64,000 nt of DNA from Desertivirga brevis (GTDB lineage Bacteria; Bacteroidota; Bacteroidia; Sphingobacteriales; Sphingobacteriaceae): NCBI RefSeq assembly GCF_017355835.1, contig NZ_JAFEWF010000001.1, positions 1,178,001-1,242,000 of the forward strand, given 5' to 3'. The notes beneath the pieces were generated by a model that saw nothing but the letters and a program-made list of their open reading frames with translations, made no database searches and had not been told where the DNA came from. A program made the translations under genes and the position numbers. Positions 24,970 to 33,494 of this stretch are shown here, in pieces (position 1 is the first letter of the stretch; each line of letters begins with the position of its first letter).

Positions 24970-25051
24970 AAAAATTCAAAATATAAAACAATAGCTACTT
25001 GCAATTGTATAACACCCGCTCAATTTACTACTTATATATCCACTAGCTCTA

Positions 25052-26911
25052 TCACTCAATATAAGTCTGTTTACCCTTCCCCTGTGCAGAACCTTCGGGA
25101 GGATAGTCAAGAGTATCTTTTAATTCCTCAATCCGATCAGGGTCGAATTTAGGGATCTGTATCTCGCCTTTAGCACGCCAATTCTGAACTGTAGCTTCAG
25201 CTTTTATCTTTTTTTCTTCAGATAGTTCTGGTTCCCGATTAACAAGTATCCGCTGTGTGGGAACAGCCAGGCTTGTTCCACTAGCGTTGACTACATCCAT
25301 CATACGTAAAAGTAGGTCCTCCTGAATTTCAAGAAACTCGTCAAAATCAAGGGTTTTTACGTAGGCAAATACTTCTAATTTAAAAGCCTCGGTGCCAATT
25401 TCCGTAAATCTTATCCTTGCAGGTGAAGGATCTACTTTGGGATGAGCGTATAGAATCGTTCGCAGCTCTACCAGCAAATATCGAATTTGCTCAGGAGTAG
25501 TTTCAAAGCGCAGTCTAAAATTTGGATTGTACAGAAATCGATCCCTGGTAGCAAAAGTCTCAATTTTTTCAGAAGAGAAATCACCATTAGGAATGGTTAC
25601 TATTGTGCGATTAATTGTGCGAATGCGGGTTGAACGCATTCCGATTTGTTCCACCGTACCAGCAATTTCGCCAACCTTACAATAATCACCCACCCTTATT
25701 GGCTGATCTGCAATAAGCGTTACACTTCCCACAAAGTTCTCCACCGTTTTTTGAGCACCTAAGGCAAGGGCGATACCACCGATACCAAGAGCCGCCAAGC
25801 CGGTAGTTACATCAAAACCTAATGTATCCAATATTAAAATTACGCCTAGAACTACTAAGCCAACTTTGGCCGTTCTACGTAAAAATAGTATTGCTGAAAC
25901 ACCTGCCTGATTTCGATGATTTATCAATCGCTTTTCAAAGAACTCCGTTGTTACAACCAGCAGTTGCCAAAGCAGAAGCATCACTGCAACGATGGCAACA
26001 ATGATCATTAAATTACTAGCACTTTGGCGGAGGATAATCGAGATTCCTGCTTCTTGCATAGCGAAAGAAAACAGCCAAATGGTAATATATAATCGAATAG
26101 GAAGCGCGAAGGCTTTAAGGATACTAGCGGTCGGATCAACTTTCGCGTTTTTATAAAAGAAGGGAATTAGAAACAGTATGAAATGAGTGATCCCCCATGC
26201 CAAAATGTAAACAATCACCAGAAGTACAAACGCTCCGAGCCAGTGGGCAACAGGAATACCTCCCCATTTTGTTCGTTCAAAAACAGCAGGAGAAACACGG
26301 TCTATTAAAGGTGCTATCGGTGCTTCAGCAACTAGCAGCGGAATCCGCTGAATTGTCTCGGAAGAAAACAGCCATACTGGTGCTCCGTCCCCATCAAGCG
26401 TGCTTTCGAGAAGCAGATCGAACTCTTCATTATTAGTAGAAGCTGTACCGATTTTTTCCAGATTAGGCCCAAGATTATCATTCAAAGCTCCTGTTGGTTT
26501 ATCACTAAGCATGGAGTAGGGTATGATATGCCCCTTACTATCAAGCAATTGTTGCAGGGAACGTGCCAATTCTTCCTTACTTTGTTTCTTCTTCAGGGCA
26601 GGATCCAGACGAAGGTACATACCCGCCCTCGCATAATTCTCTGATGCTACAGCGGAAATAAAGCCTTCCACCGCTCCTCGAGGCGTACGTCGACCTAGTG
26701 AGTCGGGTAAATACACAGGTTCTTTGCCCGCACTCGACGCACTGCTATCCTTCGGTAGTAATTCAACCTGGGCAGCCGCTTGCGTTAACGGAACTAACCA
26801 CAAAAAACAAAACAAAACGTATAGAAAAACCCCTCTATCCAGGAAGTTCTTCAACAGAGTGAAGTTTAATGTATAGAAACTCATTGCCCATTGAACCATT
26901 TCAATTAACAA
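25052..26911 (-). CDS. MscS family mechanosensitive ion channel
   Basis: This 619-residue protein has a signal-like first helix (ending PLTQAAAQ), a periplasmic N-terminal domain of about 190 residues (RTPRGAVEGFISAVASENYARAGMYL) and several membrane helices (about 220-380). The MscS core follows: pore-lining helix with TTGLAALGIGGIALALGAQ, then the beta domain (ADQPIRVGDYCKVGEIAGTVEQIGMRSTRIRT) and the C-terminal cytoplasmic vestibule. Channels of this type open under membrane tension during osmotic downshock and release solutes. The N-terminal extension makes it a larger MscK/YbdG-like member. It stands alone, and no operon partner is evident. Confidence 0.9.
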   Translation of the reverse strand: MLIEMVQWAMSFYTLNFTLLKNFLDRGVFLYVLFCFLWLVPLTQAAAQVELLPKDSSASSAGKEPVYLPDSLGRRTPRGAVEGFISAVASENYARAGMYLRLDPALKKKQSKEELARSLQQLLDSKGHIIPYSMLSDKPTGALNDNLGPNLEKIGTASTNNEEFDLLLESTLDGDGAPVWLFSSETIQRIPLLVAEAPIAPLIDRVSPAVFERTKWGGIPVAHWLGAFVLLVIVYILAWGITHFILFLIPFFYKNAKVDPTASILKAFALPIRLYITIWLFSFAMQEAGISIILRQSASNLMIIVAIVAVMLLLWQLLVVTTEFFEKRLINHRNQAGVSAILFLRRTAKVGLVVLGVILILDTLGFDVTTGLAALGIGGIALALGAQKTVENFVGSVTLIADQPIRVGDYCKVGEIAGTVEQIGMRSTRIRTINRTIVTIPNGDFSSEKIETFATRDRFLYNPNFRLRFETTPEQIRYLLVELRTILYAHPKVDPSPARIRFTEIGTEAFKLEVFAYVKTLDFDEFLEIQEDLLLRMMDVVNASGTSLAVPTQRILVNREPELSEEKKIKAEATVQNWRAKGEIQIPKFDPDRIEELKDTLDYPPEGSAQGKGKQTYIE

Positions 26912-27001
26912 TGGTTTGTCGGTTTTTTGTTAAAGAGTGCTAATACCAATCAGGAAAACGCCTAAAAAAAGCCCATAAACAATTACTATTTCCCTTAATA
27001 A

Positions 27002-27388
27002 AATATCTATTATCCTCGGTTTCTTCGCTATCTGACGGGGATTTCCCGGGATAAACCAGTCGTAATTATCTTTTTGGCAATTGCCGTTTTTTGTTCCTTA
27101 TCAATCTACTATTTGAACCGCCTTAAAACTCTTGCTGGATCTACAGCACAAAAACAGTATCCAAAGGAAACCCGTTCCGGCCAAGCTATAGAAGAATCTG
27201 AAATGTCCATGATTAATGCAGGGGCAGCAGTTCTTCCCCTAACACTCGTAACACTCATAGAAAAAGAGAATAAGCGGAAATGGGGAGAGGATAACGGAGG
27301 TTGTTCAACATCTGATTCTTCGGATAGTTCTGACGGTGGAAGCAGCTGTTCGAGCAGTTGCGGAGGTTGTGGCGGTGGAGGCGACTAA
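27002..27388 (+). pseudogene. C-terminal remnant of a TIGR04222-type membrane protein
   Basis: The frame is open from just after a TAA at 26999 to 27388 but has no ATG near its beginning; the first usual start is a TTG at 27074 (104 residues). Codons upstream of that TTG still read as protein (RFLRYLTGISRDKPVVIIFL) and match, as far as I can judge, the Arg-x-x-Pro-Val and membrane-helix end of the TIGR04222 family. The C-terminus is the typical low-complexity SSCSSSCGGCGGGGD tail. The family is normally about 200-300 residues, so the N-terminal half appears lost. It could still be translated from TTG as a short membrane protein. Confidence 0.5.
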
Positions 27389-27443
27389 ACCATCTATTTC
27401 GGTAGATGTTTAACCGTAAGACGAGAGCTTTGCTATTATTGTC

Positions 27444-27466
27444 TTGGTAAAAACTATATTTACCAA
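27444..27466. promoter_or_regulatory. Inverted repeat before the NYN gene
   Basis: TTGGTAAA and TTTACCAA (8-bp perfect arms, 7-base spacer) end 17 bp before the NYN start codon. It could be an operator or a 5' UTR hairpin. Confidence 0.4.
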
Positions 27467-27483
27467 AAACATTTAGCCATTTT

Positions 27484-28260
27484 ATGCGACTTTCACAGGA
27501 TCTCCGGTTAGCTGTCTTAATTGATGCAGACAATGTACCATACGCCAATATAAAAGGTATTATGGAAGAAATAGCAAAATATGGCATCCCTACCACCAAG
27601 AGGATCTATGCCGATTGGACGAAACCAACAGTTTCTGGTTGGAAAAACGTCTTATTGGAAAATGCAATTACCCCCATCCAACAATATAGCTACTCCACTG
27701 GCAAGAACGCCACCGATTCTGCTATGATCATCGATGCGATGGATATTCTTTATTCCGGAAAGGTTGATGGCTTTTGCATCGTTTCAAGTGACAGCGATTT
27801 TACGCGGCTTGCGACCCGCTTGAGGGAAGCGGGAATGATGGTCATTGGAATAGGCGAGAAAAAAACACTTAACCCCTTCATTGTTGCATGCGACCGGTTT
27901 ATCTATATTGAAATATTAGGAAACAATACTGAAAAAGAACCTGAGGAAGTTAAAGCCAATGAACCCGCAGCCAAAAAGGATACAAAAAGAAAGGTAACAC
28001 CCCGAGAACCAAAGCTTAATAAGGCTACTATTAAACTTATATCAAGCACTATTAACGATGTTGCCGATGAAAGCGGCTGGGCCTACCTGGCAGATGTAGG
28101 CAGCTTAATCATGAAAAAGCAGCCCGACTTTGATCCCCGCAATTTTGGTTTTTCCAAATTGACGCCCCTAATCCGCTCCATTCCCTCTATCGAAATTGAC
28201 GAAAGGGATACAGGAAACAGGGCCGTAAAGCATATCTATATTAGGAATAAGCATAGTTAG
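27484..28260 (+). CDS. NYN domain / OST-HTH (LOTUS) protein, putative RNase
   Basis: This 258-residue protein has a PIN-like NYN domain (residues 8-145) with the acidic residues in place: AVLIDADN, NATDSAMIIDAMDIL and IVSSDSDFTRLATRLREAG, expected to bind divalent metal. A charged linker (about 150-178) precedes a C-terminal OST-HTH/LOTUS-like domain (about 180-255; SGWAYLADVGSLIMKKQPDFDPRNFGFSKLTPLI), which binds RNA in other proteins. This LabA/DUF88-like pairing implies an RNA-directed nuclease or RNA-binding regulator. Substrate unknown. Its presence 4 kb from the Ro60 locus may be coincidence. Confidence 0.87.
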   Translation: MRLSQDLRLAVLIDADNVPYANIKGIMEEIAKYGIPTTKRIYADWTKPTVSGWKNVLLENAITPIQQYSYSTGKNATDSAMIIDAMDILYSGKVDGFCIVSSDSDFTRLATRLREAGMMVIGIGEKKTLNPFIVACDRFIYIEILGNNTEKEPEEVKANEPAAKKDTKRKVTPREPKLNKATIKLISSTINDVADESGWAYLADVGSLIMKKQPDFDPRNFGFSKLTPLIRSIPSIEIDERDTGNRAVKHIYIRNKHS

Positions 28261-28326
28261 AAGGGGACGTACAGGTATCCGCCATCGAACTAAAGACCGT
28301 TACTAAAATAACAATCGTTAAATAAA

Positions 28327-28355
28327 AAGCCCGGACTCTTAACGGGACCGGGCTT
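28327..28355 (-). terminator. Terminator of the pectate-lyase-like gene
   Basis: AAGCCCGG/CCGGGCTT 8-bp stem; on the minus strand it is followed by TTTATT. Confidence 0.75.
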
Positions 28356-28398
28356 ATCAAAAACAATTGTTATTTAAGAAAGTCTTCCATCCATACCC

Positions 28399-29928
28399 TT
28401 AACTTATCGTATCTACGTTATTAGCTAAGTTACGGTAGTTAAGTTTCTCGTTAGGGTTAGTGCCGTTAAGGAACTCCTCCACGTTTGTATAACCATCACC
28501 ATCTGAATCAATAGCACCATCTTTAGGATCTTTAGGATTAAGCTTGTTCTGTACCTCCCACTTGTCTGGCATTCCATCACCATCCGAATCTACCGGTACG
28601 TCAGAAGGCTTGAAGGTCAGATTTGGATAACCACCTACCTCAGCCACATCTCTGATAATACCTGTTTTAGTCATTGGTTTCCCTGAACGAACCATACTGG
28701 CAACACGGGTATCGACAGCATCACGCTTTGGCAGCGTTGCTCCTACTTTCGAAAGTACAGTTTCAAAAACTGCTTCAGCGGGTTGATGTGGCATTACTGG
28801 CCATCCTTCAAAAGGTGTATTTACACGGGCAAGGTTCTCTGGGCCCCGCATTCCTGCCCAGTTATTATTGATCAGCTCTTTATTGCTATCCATAACGTTC
28901 CCCGCAACGTACCATTTACCCGGGCGAACTGCAGCTTTAGGATACCAACCTCCTTCAGCCCAGGCACTGCCGGGAGAATACTGACTGCGTTGTTCTATAC
29001 GGGCAAAAACGGCACGCATGTTTTCATTAGTTGCTGGTCCCGGCTTGAAATAGTTATTGATCAGGTTCACTGTAGAAGTTTCATCTCCCCCGTCAATAGA
29101 CCTGTGTTTCCAGTTGAAAACCACGTTATACCTAAAGTCGAAAGGACCGGACATTCCAATAGATGGATTTCTTGCTGTATTACAAGCAAAAAGATTGTGA
29201 TGGAAGGTAGAAGGATTTCCACCCCAGGTACCACCAAATGCATGTCCTTTTGCATCAAGTGCCTCACTTGAAATACTCCATTGTACAGTTATATGCTCAG
29301 CAGGATCCTTTACCTGGGTTTTACCATCTAATGATGGTCTCATATGCCGGTAAAGAGACAAGTTTTCGTCCATACCCCAGCTTGCAGAACAATGGTCAAT
29401 AATGATATGATGATGTGGATTTCCGCCGATATTATCATCACCCTGGCCTCCAACAGGAACGCCGCGACGCACACGAAGGTGTCGTATGATCACATTGTAT
29501 GTGTTGATATTTAGTGTACCGGCAATACAGATCCCATCACCGGGAGCAGACTGCCCCGCAATGGTTATATCAGGGTTGTCGATATTCAGGTCACCCGCAA
29601 CTTTTAGTGTACCTGCCACTCTGAATACAACGATCCGCGGTCCTTTTGCTTCCAAGGCGGCACGGAAGCTACCCAGACCATTATCGTTTAGATTTGTTAC
29701 CGCAATAACTTTACCTCCTCTTCCTCCGGTGGTGAACATACCTGCACCCCATGCGCCGGGGAAGGCTGGAATTGCCCCTTCCGGCAATCTTGGTGGATGT
29801 GGTGGAATTTGTCCGGGTTCAGGCTGACTTGCCGTTGCATTGCTATTCTGAGCACTAGCGTTTAGGCCTGTTCCCAGAAATGCAAGCAATAGCAAGCTTT
29901 TAGTGAAAAATTGATAGGATTTTTTCAT
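28399..29928 (-). CDS. Secreted pectate-lyase-like protein (PL1-type beta-helix)
   Basis: This 509-residue protein has a signal peptide (ending NASAQ), a Pro-rich linker and a right-handed beta-helix lyase domain (about residues 50-400). Cues are AFPGAWGAGMFTTGGRGGKVIAVTNLNDNGLGSFR, the turn DITIAGQSAPGDG, HIIIDHCSASWGMDENLS and ITVQWSISSEAL, as in PL1/pectate-lyase-C enzymes of Bacteroidota. The C-terminus has two Ca-binding thrombospondin-type-3-like loops (DSDGDGMPDKWE and DSDGDGYTNVEEF). It probably cleaves pectic galacturonan outside the cell or in the periplasm. It is divergent from a GH31 gene with a lipoprotein gene between, at the edge of a SusCD locus, but GH31 and pectin are unusual partners, so a joint substrate is uncertain. 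Confidence 0.85.
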   Translation of the reverse strand: MKKSYQFFTKSLLLLAFLGTGLNASAQNSNATASQPEPGQIPPHPPRLPEGAIPAFPGAWGAGMFTTGGRGGKVIAVTNLNDNGLGSFRAALEAKGPRIVVFRVAGTLKVAGDLNIDNPDITIAGQSAPGDGICIAGTLNINTYNVIIRHLRVRRGVPVGGQGDDNIGGNPHHHIIIDHCSASWGMDENLSLYRHMRPSLDGKTQVKDPAEHITVQWSISSEALDAKGHAFGGTWGGNPSTFHHNLFACNTARNPSIGMSGPFDFRYNVVFNWKHRSIDGGDETSTVNLINNYFKPGPATNENMRAVFARIEQRSQYSPGSAWAEGGWYPKAAVRPGKWYVAGNVMDSNKELINNNWAGMRGPENLARVNTPFEGWPVMPHQPAEAVFETVLSKVGATLPKRDAVDTRVASMVRSGKPMTKTGIIRDVAEVGGYPNLTFKPSDVPVDSDGDGMPDKWEVQNKLNPKDPKDGAIDSDGDGYTNVEEFLNGTNPNEKLNYRNLANNVDTIS

Positions 29929-30143
29929 CTCGTTTAATTATCTATAAAAGTGTTTGACTTTCGAAATCAGGATCTAAGACCCCTTCAACAATTAAATATA
30001 TATTATCAGAATAACTTCAACTAGTAAAGTGTCCCCAACACGGATTTTTTCAGGATGTACAGGGATATTTTATCACCTGATAGCGAAATGTAGCAGCTTC
30101 AAAACATAATCCGGAAGTTCAATATAAAAACATCCACAAAAAA

Positions 30144-30171
30144 AGACCCCTTAAGCAATCTTAAGAGGTCT
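30144..30171 (-). terminator. Terminator of the lipoprotein gene
   Basis: AGACCTCTTAAG-ATTG-CTTAAGGGGTCT on the minus strand (12-bp stem, one G-U) followed by a T-run. Confidence 0.8.
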
Positions 30172-30202
30172 GAAAATATTCTATTTTGTTGTTTAAGAAT
30201 CT

Positions 30203-30775
30203 CTATTTTATTACCAGGTTTTCAAAGTTTCCAATTACAACAATAGTGGTTGTTCTGGAATTGGCTGCAGCCGAAGTAGGATCGCTTTGAGCATTAATAT
30301 TGAAAGAGAATTGACCTGTAAGTGTTTTAAGTGTTGCGTCGAACTTTTCTATTTTAAGAGTACCTACGGCCGCTCCTGGAAGTAACTTATTAGCAGACGT
30401 TGCGGTAAGCTGGTATTGATAGTTTATCAACGTTTCAGGCGAAGTTGGTTGTGAAACATACTCTCCTGTATATCCTGCTTTAATCTTCCCTTGTGGAATC
30501 ACAAAAGAAACATTATCGTTCCCCTGCGGAAATGGTGTGTCAATTGAAATTACCAGGCTTTTATCATCAGCGATTGTGGCTTTTCCGGAAACTGAACTGC
30601 CTGCATAAGTTATGATCGCGGTCGAATTATCGGCAGGATAAATAAAATTCCTTGTTAAACTAACAACCGGTGGCGGAACTACAACATCAACCTCCTCTTC
30701 CTTATCCTTCTTACAAGCAGTTAAAGACGCAACCACAAAAAACACCAATAGAAATCTTTTCATTTTCATACTCAT
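30203..30775 (-). CDS. Surface or periplasmic lipoprotein, unknown function
   Basis: This 190-residue protein has a lipoprotein signal with lipobox LTAC (MKRFLLVFFVVASLTACKKDKEEE). The run of Lys/Asp/Glu right after the cysteine resembles the Bacteroidota lipoprotein export signal for surface display. The rest is beta-rich (FIYPADNSTAIITYAGSSVSGKATIADDKSLVISID). I recognise no family. Given the neighbouring pectate-lyase-like and SusCD genes, it may be a glycan-binding or accessory protein, but there is no direct sign. Confidence 0.7.
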   Translation of the reverse strand: MSMKMKRFLLVFFVVASLTACKKDKEEEVDVVVPPPVVSLTRNFIYPADNSTAIITYAGSSVSGKATIADDKSLVISIDTPFPQGNDNVSFVIPQGKIKAGYTGEYVSQPTSPETLINYQYQLTATSANKLLPGAAVGTLKIEKFDATLKTLTGQFSFNINAQSDPTSAAANSRTTTIVVIGNFENLVIK

Positions 30776-31131
30776 CTTACTATTGACGAGACAATAGATT
30801 GGAATGTTACACCTTTTTCAAAAATTTCCTCATCAAAAATCTACCACCTTAGCTCAAAGTCCAAATCTTCTCCCTCTCCATCTCATACTTAAGTATGATT
30901 TTCTGGAAATACTTTAGCTTATTTAACCGTAATAAGCTCAGACCACCCTAGATTTTTGCTCTAAAAAACCCTATGAATAATTCACAACCCACTAATTAAC
31001 AGAATATTAAAAATAATACAGTTTAGATTTTTGTGAGATGACCTGAAAATTCAGAAGCAGCGAGCGGCTTTGTAATTACCTTCGCGAAACACCGGGATAG
31101 AACCTTAAATTCCTCTATCCCTGATAAGAAT
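30776..31131. promoter_or_regulatory. Divergent region with a 16-bp perfect palindrome
   Basis: This 356-bp spacer between the lipoprotein (-) and GH31 (+) genes contains TCATACTTAAGTATGA at 30883-30898, a perfect palindrome fit for a dimeric regulator. A TACCTTCG box (about 31078-31085) could be the -7 element for GH31; no matching -33 was found. The rest is A+T-rich without features. Confidence 0.45.
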
Positions 31132-33297
31132 ATGAACTTAAAGAAACTAACCTTTTTTACAGCTCTGCTGTTTTCCTCTACTCTTTTTGCCAAGAATATT
31201 CCTATTCAGAAAGCAGCTTTAGTTGGCGACCGGATAGTGGAATTTATCCCTGCAGGTTTTGATAAAAGTAAGACCCCGTCACTAATCCTGAAGGAAGAAC
31301 CGCTGGCAAAAGGAAGTGTTCCTCGCAATTGGAAACTGCGGCCAACCTTCACAATTAATGATAACAAAGCAGCTGCCTACATCAATCTTCCGGCAGGCAT
31401 CAGCCTTTACGGTGGTGGTGAGGTTACAGGTCCACTCCTACGAAATGGAAAGACAATTAAACTTTGGAATACCGATAGCGGAGCTTACAGCGTAGAGGAG
31501 GGGAAAAGGCTATATCAAAGCCATCCCTGGGTTATGGGCGTAAGACAGGACGGTACAGCCTTCGGAATTATCTTCGATAGTAGCTGGAAGGCCGAGCTTC
31601 AAACTGAATCGAACCAGATCCAGTTCAGAACAGAAGGAGCGCTTTTTCGCACCTATATAATTGACAGGGAGTCTCCGCAGGCGGTGTTGAAGGGCTTGGC
31701 AGAACTAATTGGTACTATTGAAATGCCACCCCTATGGTCCTTAGGATATCACCAATGCCGTTTTTCCTACCTAACAGAACAACGAGTTCGAGAAGTAGCT
31801 GATACTTTCCGTTCAAAAAAGATCCCTTGCGATGTAATATGGATGGACATTGACTATATGGATGGTTACCGGGTCTTTACATTCCACCCTAAAAACTATC
31901 CTAATCCTACAGCCCTGAATAAAGACCTGCATCAAAAAGGGTTTAAAACCGTTTATATGATTGATCCGGGAGTTATGGTAGATAAAAACTACGGAATCTA
32001 CAATTCAGGATCGGCAAGTAATGTGTGGGTTAAAAATAATGATGGTTCAGATTACACTGGCAAGGCTTGGCCGGGCGACTGTACCTTTCCCGACTTTACA
32101 AATCCTCAGGCACGAAACTGGTGGTCGGGTCTTTATAAAGACTTTTTGGCTAAAGGAATTGACGGAGTATGGAATGATGTGAACGAGCCTGCCATTAATG
32201 ATAATCATCTTCCTGAAAGTCAAAGAACAGGCACAATGCCAACCTCGATTATCCATAAAGGAGGAGGAGATCTACCGGCAGGTCCGCATCTTTTGTATCA
32301 TAATGCTTATGGCCGCCTAATGGTTGAAGCTAGCCGTAAGGGGATAATTGATGCAAATCCTAATAAACGTCCATTCCTTTTAACACGATCTAATTTACTA
32401 GGAGGTCAACGGTATGCAGCTACCTGGACGGGCGATAACCTTGCCAGTTGGGATCATCTAAAGCTCTCCGTCCCTATGTCGATAACCCTTGGCCTTTCGG
32501 GACAACCGTTTAACGGACCAGATATAGGAGGATTCCTTGAAAACACTTCAGGAGAGCTGTGGGCAAATTGGCTGGGATTTGGGGTATTCATGCCCTTTGC
32601 ACGGGGACATGCCTGCGCCGGCACTAATGATAAGGAACCATGGGCTTACGGAGAGGAAATTGAAAGGAGTTCCCGAATAGCCCTTGAGCGTCGCTATCGC
32701 CTCCTGCCCTACCTATACACCCAATTCTATAATACGTCGAAAACAGGATTACCGGTAATGGCTCCGGTATTCTTTGCAGATGCAAAGGATCTAAAGCTTC
32801 GGAATGAAGAACAGGCATTCTTAATGGGCGAAAACGTTCTGGTTATTCCTGCCTTTGCTAAGAATCCCGCCCTTCCCGCAGGTATTTGGGAGGACCTGAG
32901 TCTGGTAGAAGGCGACATGACAGATAAATATCAGGCAAAACTCAAAATTAAGGGAGGATCGATCATCCCGGCAGGAAAAATAATCCAAAACACTACCGAG
33001 AGATCTTTTGATCCGTTAACACTGCTTGTTTGCCCGAACAAGAAAGGAAGTGCAGAAGGGCAGCTCTATATTGATGCCGGAGACGGCTGGGGATTTAAAA
33101 CAGGAGACTACTCACTTTTAAGTTTTAATGCAAAAAGGGTCGGTAATACCGTAAATATCAAGTTAGCAAGTAAAGCCGGAAAGCGAGATGCCTATAAAGA
33201 GATCCAAAAGATCAATGCAGAGGTATTGATAAACGGCAAGGTATACAGAGGGAGTGGTAGTTTGAAGAGCGGGATTCAGGTTTCTCTGGCGAAATAG
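31132..33297 (+). CDS. Glycoside hydrolase family 31 (alpha-glucosidase-like)
   Basis: This 721-residue enzyme has a signal peptide (ending TLFAK), an N-terminal beta-sandwich (galactose-mutarotase-like; AGISLYGGGEVTG) and a (beta/alpha)8 barrel. Catalytic motifs are clear: CDVIWMDIDYMDGYRVFTF, nucleophile Asp near residue 349 in VWNDVNEP and acid/base Asp near 435 in WTGDNLASWDH, followed by GPDIGGF and ARGHACAGTNDKEPW. These are the classical alpha-glucosidase/alpha-xylosidase motifs of GH31. It removes alpha-linked sugars from non-reducing ends, in the periplasm. It is the first plus-strand gene of the locus with DUF6377, sigma/FecR and SusCD. Confidence 0.92.
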   Translation: MNLKKLTFFTALLFSSTLFAKNIPIQKAALVGDRIVEFIPAGFDKSKTPSLILKEEPLAKGSVPRNWKLRPTFTINDNKAAAYINLPAGISLYGGGEVTGPLLRNGKTIKLWNTDSGAYSVEEGKRLYQSHPWVMGVRQDGTAFGIIFDSSWKAELQTESNQIQFRTEGALFRTYIIDRESPQAVLKGLAELIGTIEMPPLWSLGYHQCRFSYLTEQRVREVADTFRSKKIPCDVIWMDIDYMDGYRVFTFHPKNYPNPTALNKDLHQKGFKTVYMIDPGVMVDKNYGIYNSGSASNVWVKNNDGSDYTGKAWPGDCTFPDFTNPQARNWWSGLYKDFLAKGIDGVWNDVNEPAINDNHLPESQRTGTMPTSIIHKGGGDLPAGPHLLYHNAYGRLMVEASRKGIIDANPNKRPFLLTRSNLLGGQRYAATWTGDNLASWDHLKLSVPMSITLGLSGQPFNGPDIGGFLENTSGELWANWLGFGVFMPFARGHACAGTNDKEPWAYGEEIERSSRIALERRYRLLPYLYTQFYNTSKTGLPVMAPVFFADAKDLKLRNEEQAFLMGENVLVIPAFAKNPALPAGIWEDLSLVEGDMTDKYQAKLKIKGGSIIPAGKIIQNTTERSFDPLTLLVCPNKKGSAEGQLYIDAGDGWGFKTGDYSLLSFNAKRVGNTVNIKLASKAGKRDAYKEIQKINAEVLINGKVYRGSGSLKSGIQVSLAK

Positions 33298-33342
33298 ATT
33301 TAGCAAGCGGTTCTTGCTAGATCTATCTTTCCTGCAGCCATT

Positions 33343-33374
33343 CAAAGACGCAGCCCAAAAAATCTGCGTCTTTG
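33343..33374 (+). terminator. Hairpin after the first GH31 gene
   Basis: CAAAGACGCAG and CTGCGTCTTTG form an 11-bp perfect stem with a 10-base A-rich loop; the tail CATTTTTGCC contains five T. Confidence 0.7.
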
Positions 33375-33494
33375 CATTTTTGCCAAAGTTCCTATCCTTG
33401 GTCCTTACGAGAGTATTTTGTAACCACAAACCGAATGATAACTTTGAGATTGAAATAAGATTTACAGGATTTAGGGAGCTTCAAGGTATCACAT

